NCBI GenBank assembly: GCA_963931865.1
Contig: OZ007514.1
Location: 5,496,646-5,560,645 of the forward strand
Length of the DNA stretch: 64,000 bases
Source: Axinella damicornis
Lineage: Eukaryota > Porifera > Demospongiae > Axinellida > Axinellidae
Reading direction: 5' to 3'
Numbering within the stretch: the stretch's first letter is position 1; each line of letters opens with the position of its first letter. A model generated the notes under the pieces. It did no database searches. It saw nothing but the letters and a program-made list of their open reading frames with translations, and was not told the origin of the DNA. The position numbers and the translations under genes are program-made. Shown piece by piece: positions 22,271 to 31,932 of the stretch.

Positions 22271-23227
22271 CTACTGTTCTTGTGCATTGTCTTGAACAAA
22301 TATGCTGTGGAACACAGAAGCATCTTTTGCCTTTGTGTTTACCGAGCCAGTGATTCGGAGGGAATCATCTTCAGGGAACTCGGCTGAGACATAAACGTTT
22401 GCAGTGATTTCCGCTGCTGTACGTTGGCTTCCTACAAAACTTTTCTGAGTAGCTATGTTTGGGTGCAGCAAGAAGGCCAGAGCTGCCAGGATGACTCGCA
22501 GTGATTCAGATATGTCATGTGCCAAAAAGAGAGGAAAGTTAGGATCCTCATTCTTCAAAGTTGCGATTGCATGGTAGCTAAACACAGTTAGCCAGCATAA
22601 TGAAGAAGAAGATGTTGTAAATGAGGGGGTATGCTAACAGTGGTAGGGCCTCTTTGAGAGCTCGACGATGAGCTTCCTTTTTAAAGCTTTCTCTACCACT
22701 TGCATCTCTTTCCTTACAAAGTGTGATCACAATTGCAATGAATGCAACATAGCTGCAGAAGACAAAGATTCCGAACGTCCCATAGTATAGAGTAAAGTGG
22801 TACCGGCACCACCCCAAGGGTGTGGTCACTGTGACAGTCTCCATTGGTCAGCTTTATCCAACACCAGATTCCCGAGAGGCCGTACATGTCATTGACGAAA
22901 GGGATCCAGTTGATAGCAAAGGGAAACAGTAGTATAATAATCAGTCCACTAACTTCATGCTTCGGTTTGTTTGCTTGGTATTTGAATACTGCCATCAAGG
23001 TTAGGTAGACTATGACCCAAGTCATGGTGCCATGAAATAACCATTCCGTCATTTGGTTGAAGAAACCAAATGCAGCACATAGTCCATGCAAGCCTTCTCT
23101 GACTTGAACCTCTCCATTGCTGTGGTGGATTGGTGTTATGGCAAGAAGAGAGTAGCCTCCAGCAGCTACCATCAGGTAGAGTACAAGATGGTTGAGAAAC
23201 TTCCGATAGAGCTTCAGAACTATGATC
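22271..23227 (-). pseudogene. 7TM receptor pseudogene, copy 4 (d-type), 5'-truncated
   Basis: Homologous to copy 8 (40006). The coding homology stops abruptly at 23227 inside TM1 (IIVLKLYRKFLN), where transposon-end-like sequence takes over, so the start codon and N-terminus are gone. Further lesions are an in-frame 9-base loss in TM2 (GGYSLLAIT for GGYSVAFILAIT), a 4-base insertion at ~22811 in the TM5 segment, and a 9-base loss in the third inner loop. Two 4-base GCTA insertions lie at ~22577 and ~22452 in the TM6-TM7 loop and tail. The tail AAEITA...DNAQEQ marks it as d-type. Confidence 0.9.
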
Positions 23228-23300
23228 CACTGTGGCGGATCCAAGGGGGTTCCGAGGGTTCCATGGAACCCCGCTTTCAAGGAGAACCCAAAAATGGTTG
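23228..23300. mobile_element. hAT-type transposon end replacing the start of copy 4
   Basis: On the + strand, directly after the broken TM1, the sequence reads CACTGTGGCGGATCCAAGGG then TTCCGAGGGTTCCATGGAACC. GTGGCGGATCCAGGGGG-like termini followed by a short GGTTCC/GGAACC palindrome are common at hAT non-autonomous ends. Only this one end is visible, and sequence matching the intergenic array DNA resumes by about 23380. It is either a solo fragment or the scar of a deletion that removed the receptor 5' end. Confidence 0.5.
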
Positions 23301-23885
23301 ATCAGACTGTACACGCAACGCAGAAAAGCAAGCTGCATGTTTGAAATGTAAGAGCAACTTACCTACCTTGACCGTTCTAATGGAGGTGAACAGTTGTACA
23401 CTATAATCCAAAAACTAGGATAATGTAATGCTTCCTACCTTAATCCACAGTACTAACCAATACTGATGTATACAAACTCTCACTATGCCATGTGTTTAAC
23501 CAAGTAACCAATTCCCAACAACTGCAGTTTACAAACGCTAATCAATTGATCAGTTCCAAAGTTTGTAAATATAGCTAGCTGCATGGTAAACTAATGACAA
23601 CCAATATAGCTACTTCATCCAATAGTTTAGACCACGGGTCATTCTTTCCACTCAATTTTAAGATACACCGCATAACCAAGATGTGTCGGCTGTAAACTTT
23701 CAGGTAAGCTGTGGGTTCATTCGAACTTGTACGTAAATGTAAATGGTGCATGTACACTGATGTCAATGCTTACATTATATAGTCTCTATAGTGTGCAGTT
23801 TCCAGAGTTCAGTATAGCTAGCTATTGTAGCAAGCACACAACTGACTTTCTGTGGGAAATTGATAACTGAATCTTTAATTAGCCA
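23301..23885. repeat. Unit junction and downstream flank of a-type copy 5
   Basis: A short piece (about 23380-23430, GGAGGTGAACAGTTGTACAC) matches the intergenic block seen at 15380 and 32822. From about 23460 the sequence is the second copy of 8461-8897. This marks the junction between the first and second a-b-c-d units. Confidence 0.6.
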
Positions 23886-24965
23886 CTAGTGTGCTTGTGC
23901 ATTTTCTTGAACAAATATGCTGTGGAACGTAGACGTATCTCTCGCGTCGGTGTTTGCCGAGCCAGTGATTTGGAGAGGATCATCTCCAGGGAACTCTGCT
24001 GAGACAGCAAACTCTGTTGCAGTGAATTCTGCTGCTGGTTTCTTACAGAAAACCTTTTTGAGTATGTTTGGGTGCAGCAAGAAGGCCATAGCTGCGAGTA
24101 GGACTCGCAGTGATTCAACAACGGCATGCGCCAAAAAGAGGGGAAAGATTGGATCCTCCTCCTTTGATGCTGCAATTGCATGGTAAACACGGTTTGCCAG
24201 CATTATCGTGAAGAAGATGTTGTAAATGAGGGGGTATGCTAACAGTGGCAGGGCCTCTTTGAGAGCTTGACGATGAGTTTCCTTTTTAAAGCTTTCTGCT
24301 CTTTCCCTACCACTTGCGACTCTTTCCTTACAAAGTGTGATCACAATTGCAATGAATGCAACATAGCTGCCGAAGACGAAGATTGCAAAGGGCCCATAGT
24401 ACAGAGTAAAGTGGTACACCACCCCAAGGGTGTGGTCACTGTGACAGTCTCCATTGGTCAGCTTTATCCAACACCAGATTCCCGAGAGGCCATACATGTC
24501 ATTGACGAAAGGGATCCAGTTGACAATGAAAGGAAACAGTAGTATAATAATCAGCCCACTAACTTCATGCTTTGGTTTGTTTGCTTGGTATTTGAATACT
24601 GCCATCAAGGTTAGGTAGACTATGACCCAAGCCATGGTGCCATGAAATATCCATTCCGTCATTTGATTGAAGAAGCCAAATGCAGCACATAGTCCATCCA
24701 AGCCTTCTCTGACTTGCACCTCTCCATTGCTGTGGTGGACTGGTGTTATGGCAAGAATGAATGCTACTGAGTAGCCTCCAGCAGCTACCATCAGGTAGAG
24801 TACAAGACGGTTGAGAAACTTCTGATAGAGCTTTAGAACTATGATCAATATAACAGCAAGAGCACATGCTATGATAGCCAGTGCTGAAACTGAGACAACA
24901 GCAGCAGTGGCCTGGTTCAACTGTTCTTGACTGAACTGAGAACAGGAATTATTCACACTGGCCAT
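23886..24965 (-). CDS. 7TM receptor, copy 5 (a-type), intact
   Basis: 359 residues from ATG 24965 (MASVNNSCSQFSQEQ; sequon at Asn6 rather than Asn5). Membrane layout and the outer-loop WCWIKLTNGDC are as in copy 1. It differs mainly in KLYQKF at the TM1/inner-loop-1 border, the TM6-TM7 loop (AIAASKEEDPIFPLF) and the tail (GSANTDARDTSTFHSIFVQENAQAH). Upstream and downstream non-coding flanks match those of copy 1, so the pair arose by duplication of a longer block. No frame lesion is visible, and it is probably functional. Confidence 0.88.
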   Translation of the reverse strand: MASVNNSCSQFSQEQLNQATAAVVSVSALAIIACALAVILIIVLKLYQKFLNRLVLYLMVAAGGYSVAFILAITPVHHSNGEVQVREGLDGLCAAFGFFNQMTEWIFHGTMAWVIVYLTLMAVFKYQANKPKHEVSGLIIILLFPFIVNWIPFVNDMYGLSGIWCWIKLTNGDCHSDHTLGVVYHFTLYYGPFAIFVFGSYVAFIAIVITLCKERVASGRERAESFKKETHRQALKEALPLLAYPLIYNIFFTIMLANRVYHAIAASKEEDPIFPLFLAHAVVESLRVLLAAMAFLLHPNILKKVFCKKPAAEFTATEFAVSAEFPGDDPLQITGSANTDARDTSTFHSIFVQENAQAH

Positions 24966-26829
24966 GTTAACACAGAAGCTTCTCTCAATCTCTTTCAAGT
25001 TCTTTAGTTCAACTCTTCCAGTCTGGACTGACTAAACCTGAAGCCTAATTTTTAGCTGCAATATTCATAACTTGTGAACTGTGCCGATTAAGGAAGTTTG
25101 ACATCACAAGTTTGTTTAAGTTGTGAAAACAAACTTCCTTATGGTACACAGCCCATAAGCGCATAAATGGCATCCATCATCTGCACTAGAGCGCATTTGT
25201 ACCTAGCTGTGTCACGGAAGTACGTGTGTACCATTCAATCTTGCTGTTCAGTACATCTGCAAAGCACTGTTACCACCAAACAGTGCAGCAAGGTGGCAAT
25301 GTACGGTACAAAGGTTAATTACCACTGAAACTTTCACTACATCACTACATCAATGACACTGATGACCTTTGACTGCTGAACAATTATTGGGGGACACACC
25401 TTAGTGATGTCATAATGTTGCTAGAATAATATTATTATTAGTTTTGTCCATACATGTCTGCTGCAGTATATGTACCAGAAGTCTTGTGCTCTGCACTACA
25501 TCATGTCTTGATACCAAAGTCACTTGATTCTCAAAATCCTACCATTTGCAGAGGTATTGCTCTACCAAGTAGCTACACCCTTGTTCTGCAAAATCCTTAA
25601 TTGGACTCAATAGCCAGTGAGAATCGCATGACATAGCTACCCTCAGACGATCAAATGGCTGATTGTTCATTTTCAGATCGCTTCTCTGTGCTGTCCTGAA
25701 ACTCACCAACTTTGTTGTCTTGATTGATCTCACAAGGCATTTGATGGACTATAAGTACATAGTGAAAGTTGAATAATGTGACTATGTATTCTTTATCCTG
25801 CCAGGCTTAGAGGCCCTGGGTCCTTTCCTTTAGCTAGCTGCATCAATCATTTCAGCAAGATTGTAATGCAATCATCTTGGCTAATAACAGTAACAATTAT
25901 GATATCAAAGTACAAAATTATTATACACACTGGTTACAAGTCCTTGTGATGTTACTAAGCAGCTCCTATAAGGTGCAAGTCATGGAATGTCACGTGTGTG
26001 CACATCTATATATAATATTGTTTCTCAAACGTTGGATTGAGGTGTAGGGGAAGTGGCTGTGACTTGGGAGAGGTGAAGAGTCTTGTGCGGGAGCCTAAAC
26101 TGAAAGGCAGCTGCAGGCAAAAAGATATTACAGTTTCAGCGTCTAATCACTTTATTTTCGAGGTTGCTTCACCTCCACGTCAAGTTCTAAATTTGTACTT
26201 ACAGCACTGAACCAATGATAAAATCTCTTAGGTGTAATCAGCTGAAGCGCATGACAAGATTGCATGATTTGTACCAGCAGCATGCAGGGCTAGTAATGTC
26301 CAAAAACCTAACCTCGTTCCCAGGCTGTTCCCACCACCAGTATTTCATTGCTTCCAGTATGTTTCATACTGGAAGCGATGAAATATATACTGGCAGTGGG
26401 AACGGCCTGGAAACGCATAATTCTCCCACCTGTATCACGTGAGGGTAAGGGTTATAGGTCAGGGCATGCAGGCTATGTTTCAGAAACGTTTCATGAAATG
26501 CTGCGGGGGTGGTATAGGGCGACGCACATGCAGGTAGTACCTCATCCCCAGTTGCTAGAACGAGGCTACCTTACAGCATACTAGCAACAGTAACCTGTGT
26601 GACTTCAATACATGTTGCATACACACACGCTAGTAGTTTTCCTTTTGGGTTACTATAGCATCAGTCACTATAGGGTTAGTGACTATTAATAACCTTTTTT
26701 GTTATTTGTGAGCTGTTACCCCCCCCCCCTTCCCATATAGCTACACAACTAACACGTACATCATCCAGGACCTGGCTCTCTTTTTGAGAAGCACATCAAT
26801 TACATGTATAGTGCATTGCATGACCACTA
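24966..26829. repeat. Upstream flank of a-type copy 5
   Basis: Second copy of 9978-11560, including the acceptor-like conserved stretch at about 26050-26115. It is interrupted at 26310-26568 by a hairpin MITE; the paralogous uninterrupted site is at 11386 (GTGTCCAAAAACCTACAGC). The short C-run at 26719-26728 is the unexpanded counterpart of 11492-11516. Confidence 0.6.
26310..26568. repeat. MITE with AGCCTCGTTCCCAG-type ends, ~260 bp
   Basis: Begins TAACCTCGTTCCCAGGC and ends GCTAGAACGAGGCTA. It carries a nested hairpin (CAGTATTTCATTGCTTCCAG paired with CTGGAAGCGATGAAATATAT) and GGGAACGGCCTGGAAAC. Comparison with 11386-11400 shows it is an insertion, although the exact target duplication is blurred. 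Confidence 0.65.
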
Positions 26830-28440
26830 CATCACTACAGTTAGGTTACACTTTCATGACGTTTGACTGCTGAGCAAGCTTATGAGGGGACACATCTCAG
26901 TGATGTCATAATGTTGCTAGAATGTTGGTTTTGTCCATAGGTAGCTATGTACAAGGCCGCTGCAGCATACCAGTCACTTGATCCTAAAAATCCTGCCAAA
27001 TGCTATAGGTGCGGCTACTGCTCTTCATAGTAGCTAGCTACACCTTTGTTCTGCAAGTCCTTAATTACAGACTCAATAGCCGTCAGATGATCAAAATGCT
27101 GCTTGTTCCTCACCTTTCTGTGTGTACATGGCTACATCAATGCGTGACCCCACCCATGCAAAATATTGAATTCTGAGATAAACATTTTCTGTTCATAAAG
27201 AATTGCACCTTCAACTTCAGAGGATGCTGCTAGAAGATGCAAGGGCAAGAACTATCAGTTGTCCCTTCGTCTGCTCTCTGTTCCACAGAGTGACTTCTCA
27301 TGTTGGTGAAAATAATATATACGGTTACCTCTATCTTACATGTGAGTACTCAACATGTTCAATGGCTGTCATAATTATGACTAGCAAGCAACTTTAATGT
27401 GACCAACAAGCTGTGTCAATGACGTGCGACTTCCAAGCTACTGTGATGCGACTAGCAAACAAGCTACTGTCATGTGACTAGCAGACTACTGGCATATGAC
27501 TATAACAATCATGTGACTTCCAAAAGCAAATGGAGGTGAACAGTTGCACACTAAAGGAGGAGTCCGAAACTAGGATGATCGCTGAGATGTGCGAGTATCT
27601 GACTGTACAACAAATTAGAAGACTAGTACAATTCACAGGGTAAAATTGATTTTGACTACCATGGAAATGGACCTTTGAACGTTCACTTTCCTTATCATAG
27701 CATCAAAAGTTTCATGCTGGAGGAAAATAGAATTAGAACTATTGATTGTAGATACAAGGACGTCTCCATTAATTTAATGCTAATGTTTCAACAAAATCAC
27801 TATTTTTATGACATTTCTGTACTATGAATTTTCATTTTACCACACCTTTCGTAATTTTAGTGTTAATCATGCACGATTCTATAGCTAGATGCGTGCCTCG
27901 AGTCAAGGGGCTCGGCAATTAGCTACACCCCATGAGACTGTAAGTGCAGCTCATGAGTATTGCACTGCAGTTCACATGATTACAAGGGTGTGCAGCAATT
28001 GACTTAAAAGTGTAAAAATCCCGTGGGTAACCCATTGGACTCCTCATGCTCACATGGGTGCCCCATGGGCTCTGGTGACATAAATCAGTCCCATGCCATG
28101 AATGCATACTCATGGAGATCATTAAAGAGTATACCCTCATTGTAACACGTCATCAAAGTAAGTCCAAAAAGTGCCAATTACCCACATTCCACACATCCTA
28201 TGACTAGACAATGGCTATGCCAATTACCCAGAGAGAATGACTTCAAATGGTCCCATGAGTAATTATAATGGACAACTTACTATAATTTTATTGTGGGACC
28301 ATCTGTTCACATGACTATGATGTTTTGCAACGTTATAGCTAGCTAAGTGTTTCCCATTCTGGACGTTCCGCACATCCCATGACTAGACAAAGTAGTAGAT
28401 TTCATAGTAATGCAACAATTGTTGTTACTAGGGCTAAGGC

Positions 28441-29076
28441 TAGCCTCGTTCCCAGGCCTCCACCACAGCTTTTGTCGCTTGCAGTACGAAAATCGCGGAG
28501 AAGGTCTGGAAGGGTTTCGCACGTGATGCGTGCCACGACCGTCATAAAACGTCATCCATTCAATGTACTAGTACAGTAGCTACGATCGCATACGGAGACA
28601 AGTCAACGGCCAGAAGAGAGCCACACCGACTTATCCAAGCTAGAAGTCTTACCTTCGAAGTAGTGCTGAGCTGCAAGTGTTGTACTTTCCAGAGCGATGG
28701 CTCACTGTAGTCTCGGTACCAGACTATTCGCGCACGGCGTGCGCGAAGAGTCTGGTACCGAGACTAGGCTCACTGCGCGAAGTGAACGGTCAAAGCGCTT
28801 CGAAGTTATAACCGTTGTATTGCAGCCATCTCTCAGCGGTTTTGCTTCAAATCGAGGTATGTTGTATAGGTAGGACCTGCCTCTCCTCTGGAGTTTGTCT
28901 GGTTTCTGTAGCGTCTCTGGAACAGGCGATAGCAAGTTGAATACCGTGAGTATGTATTAACGGAATCCGTGACGTAAGCGGCGGCACGCATCACGTGCGA
29001 AACCCTTCCAGGCCTTCTCCGCGATTTTCGTACTGCAAGCGACAAAAGCTGTGGTGGAGGCCTGGGAACGAGGCTA
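28441..29076. mobile_element. 636-bp foldback MITE with ~95-bp terminal inverted repeats
   Basis: The left end TAGCCTCGTTCCCAGGCCTC and right end GAGGCCTGGGAACGAGGCTA are exact inverses. Pairing continues for ~95 bp (28441-28535 with 28980-29076). The target duplication is GCTAAGGC at 28433-28440 and 29077-29084. Paralogous sites at 34757 and 50797 read GGCTAAGGCT straight through, showing the empty site. The interior has no transposase, but a second small hairpin (28708-28766) is nested in it. Confidence 0.85.
28708..28766. repeat. 59-bp nested hairpin with 9-bp target duplication
   Basis: TAGTCTCGGTACCAGACT and AGTCTGGTACCGAGACTA pair perfectly; the inner GCGCAC/GTGCGC also pair. GGCTCACTG is repeated exactly on each side (28699-28707 and 28767-28775). 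It lies inside the larger MITE, so it inserted later. Confidence 0.85.
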
Positions 29077-29206
29077 GCTAAGGCTATGTGCAGCTCATGA
29101 GTACTGCACTGCAGTTCACATGACTACAATGTTTCAGTGCAAAGGAGCTATTGCCAAACAACTTTGACCCTTAGGCCCAATGACATCATTTAGTCCCTAT
29201 GCACTT

Positions 29207-29228
29207 GGGGGGGGGGGGGGGGGGGGGG
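29207..29228. repeat. Poly-G tract, 22 bases
   Basis: Pure G-run at the edge of a foldback-family copy. The apparent poly-glycine reading frame over it is an artefact of the run. Confidence 0.85.
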
Positions 29229-29878
29229 TCCTCAGGGGTCCTCTAGAAAACATGCAAATTGATGGTGTAGCTATAATGTGCCAGCAGTCAGAAGTTGAGT
29301 TGAGGGAGATCCTGGGTGAAAATCTGGCTGACATCCACCTTTCACCTCTAATTGCTGGGCCTGTGGGTGGTCATGAAATCATTAACGGTATATATTGCCA
29401 CAGAGCCTAGGGGGCTCTCCACATGGGCTAGCCTTTAAGCCCTCTGAAGCCTTTAACAGCAATTCCCGGTCTGACAAAAAGCCCTACAAGTGTATAGGGT
29501 CTATTTGACGTTTATACATGTCATTGGGCTTAAAGGGTTAATTCTATTTTTGCAGTGATATATAATATGCAAGCAACATAGTTTATCCATGAACTACCTA
29601 TAGCCATAAACTACAATCAGGCCATCTCTATTCACTGGACAGGACTATACTCTATAGCTACATGACAATTAATGTGAGGTAGCCTATAATATATATTCAC
29701 TCATTGGTTTAAATTTGGATCATGTAGCATTCCTGCATGGTACGAATATGCTGGAATAGAGGCTATAGCCTCATAGTTTCCTGTAAATAAGATGGGGTTA
29801 TATAGCTAACCTTAATTGCAGTGTGCTAACTTTCCACTCAGCTATTGTAAAACTATGCAACTGACCTTACTATATGGA

Positions 29879-30964
29879 CTAGTGTGCTTGTGTGTTATCT
29901 CGAACAAATATGCTGTGGAAAGTAGAAAAATCTCTCGCCATGATGTTCTGTGAGCCAATGATTCGGAGGGACTCATCTTCAGAAAACTAAGCTGAGACAT
30001 AAAAGTTTGACATTGTTGTAGCAAATTCTGCAGATGGCTTCTTACAGAAAACCTTTTTGATTATGTTAGGGTGCAACAAGAAGGCCAGAGCTGCCAGTAG
30101 GACTCGCAGTGGTTCAACTATGGCATGTGCCAAAAAGAGAGGAAAGTTCGGATCCTCGTTCTTCGATGTTGTAATTGCATGGTAAACACGGTTAGCCACC
30201 ATAATGATGAAGAGGATGTTGTAAATGAGGGGGTATGCTAACAGTGGTAGGGCCTCTTTGAGAGCTTGGCGATGAGCTTCCTTTATGAAGGTTTCTGCTC
30301 TTTCCTTACCGCTTGCAACTCTTTCCTTACAAAGTGTGATCACAATTGCAAAGAATGCAACACAACTGCTGAAGAGAAAGATTGCAAGGGGCCCATATAA
30401 TAGAGTGAAGTGGTACACTAGCCCCAGAGTGTAGCCACTGTGACAATCTCCATTGGTCAGCTTTATCCAACACCAGATTCCCGAGAGGCCGTACATGTCA
30501 TTGATGAAAGGGATCCAGTTGATAATGAATGGAAACAGCAGTATAATAATCAGCCCGCTAACTTCATGCTTTGGTTTGTCTGCTTGGTATTTGAATACTG
30601 CCATCAAAGTTAAGTAGACTACGACCCAAGCCATGGTGCCTTGAAATATCCACTCCGTCATTTGAGTGAAGAAACCGAATGCAGTACATAGTCCATCCAA
30701 GCCTTCTCTGACTTGCACCTCTCCATTGCTGTGGTGGACTGGTGTTATGGCAAGAAGAAAAGCTACTGAGTAGCCTCCAGCAGCTACCATCAGGTAGAGT
30801 ACAAGACGATTGAGAAATTTCCTATAGAGCTTCAGAATTATGATCAATATAACAGCAAGAGCACACGCTATGATAGCTAGTGCTGAACCTGTGACTACAG
30901 CAGCAGTAATTTGGTCCAACTGTTCTTGACTGAACTCAAAACAGGTATGGTTCACACTGGCCAT
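29879..30964 (-). CDS. 7TM receptor, copy 6 (b-type), stop codon in the tail
   Basis: ATG 30964, MASVNHTCFEFSQEQLDQ. All seven membrane segments are open, and the b-type VVTGSALAI (TM1) and FIKEAHRQ (third inner loop) are present. Outer loop CHSGYTLG and TM3 TEWIFQGTMAW match copy 9. At 29987-29989 a TAG replaces the GAG codon of the conserved tail motif SAEFPED. The frame beyond remains open and similar to its paralogues up to TAG 29879, so the full form would be 361 residues and the truncated one 325. The lost ~35 tail residues include the Ser/Thr-rich part likely used in desensitisation (inference). The receptor core could still fold, so it may be functional. Confidence 0.82.
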
Positions 30965-31354
30965 GTTAACTACGAGCTACAGAAGCTTCTCTCAAGTTCT
31001 GTAGTTCAACTATTCTAGTCTGCACTGACTTAACCTGAAGCCCGGCCAGTTATAGGACTGTTTAGCTAATAGCTTAACTGTGATGTAATGAAAGCAATAT
31101 TCATGACTTGTGAACTATGCTGATCAACAAGTTTGGTTAGCTTGTAACTTGTGGAAACAAACTTCCTTGTAAAGACAAAGCCAACATGTTCATAAATGGC
31201 ACCCATCAATCTGCAGCAGAGTACATGCACCTAGCTGTGCCAACAGGTTTTGAAAAGTAGCTACATGCACATCATAATCTTATATTCAGTGTGCAAAGCC
31301 CTATTCAATGTACCACAAACGTACCTTACTATTGCAATAGTGCATGGATTTTTT
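30965..31354. repeat. Upstream flank of b-type copy 6
   Basis: Matches 14555-14940 and 52430-52810 base for base over long stretches. It probably includes the receptor promoter. It ends where the 578-bp MITE at 31355 interrupts GCATGGATTTTGTATG. Confidence 0.6.
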
Positions 31355-31932
31355 AACCCTTTAGGGCCCATAGCGCCAAATGTCGTCATAATACTTTCAG
31401 CTTCATCATGTGACTTCCTTGGGAGATAGGTTCTGCAATAGCAGAAAGGGCGGGACAGGGCAGGTGGGTGGGTGCACCCGGAGGGTGCAAACAGCACGGC
31501 CGTGTCTGGGCTCCGCGGTCTTGGTCGGCACTGGGAGGGCACCCAGAGGGTGCAAACAGCATGGCCGTGTCTGGGCTCCGTGGTCTTGGTCGGCACTGGG
31601 AGGGCACCCAGAGGGTGCAAACAGCATGGCCGTGTCTGGGCTCCGCGGTAGAAAGGTCTTAGTCGGCACTGGGAGGGCAATCTCCATCGTTTTTGGCATA
31701 AATGGGGTCAGAAAGTAGCCGTCTGGCTTTGTAGGGCCTCCATTTCCAGCATACATCGCTCATTTTTGAGCTACAGCGGTTTGTCATTTCTCAGGTATGT
31801 GCTTAGTACAGCTGAAATTACCTGTGTGAGCAGTTTCGAGCCCAGCAACACCAGGGAACATAAATTAGGGTATGTTTAAGTGTTGTATGGACTGAAAATG
31901 ACCTAGAGAAAGAAATTGGGCCCTAAAGAGTT
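31355..31932. mobile_element. 578-bp MITE with AACCCTTTAGGGCCCA inverted ends
   Basis: Left AACCCTTTAGGGCCCA and right TGGGCCCTAAAGAGTT are inverse at 15 of 16 positions. Paralogous sites at 14930 and 52806 read GGATTTTGTATGTA through without it, so it is an insertion. CCCTTTAGGG-type ends beside TTAA are common in piggyBac-like MITEs, but the right target base pattern is not clean, so the superfamily is uncertain. The interior carries the 65-bp tandem repeat (31475-31678). Its right half recurs at 47855-48108. Confidence 0.7.
31475..31678. repeat. Three tandem copies of a GC-rich 65-bp unit
   Basis: Units start at 31475, 31540 and 31605 with CACCC(G/A)GAGGGTGCAAACAG. The third has a small insertion (TAGAAAGG). 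Because 65 is not a multiple of three, the Pro/Arg-rich ORFs on the minus strand here simply read the repeat in rotating frames and are not genes. The matching MITE at 47855 lacks these units. Confidence 0.9.

Larger units (their letters stand above)
26830..29878. repeat. Extra intergenic block between copy 5 and copy 6
   Basis: Has no counterpart between copies 1 and 2. It matches receptor-upstream DNA (32000-32900, 48150-49000) at its left and receptor-downstream DNA (34240-34830, 50255-50870) at its right, so it is a deleted version of the block between b and c genes. It contains the 636-bp MITE (28441-29076), a G-run (29207-29228) and the foldback family copy at 29165-29535. No intact gene. 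Confidence 0.55.

Noticed and set aside
29180..29410. ORF with a poly-glycine stretch
   Set aside because: The glycines come from a 22-base G-run in a non-coding foldback repeat.
31261..31756. Proline/arginine-rich ORFs of 70-140 codons on both strands
   Set aside because: They lie on three tandem 65-bp units; 65 is not divisible by three, so several frames stay open by chance of base composition. No conserved protein is seen in the MITE copy at 47855.
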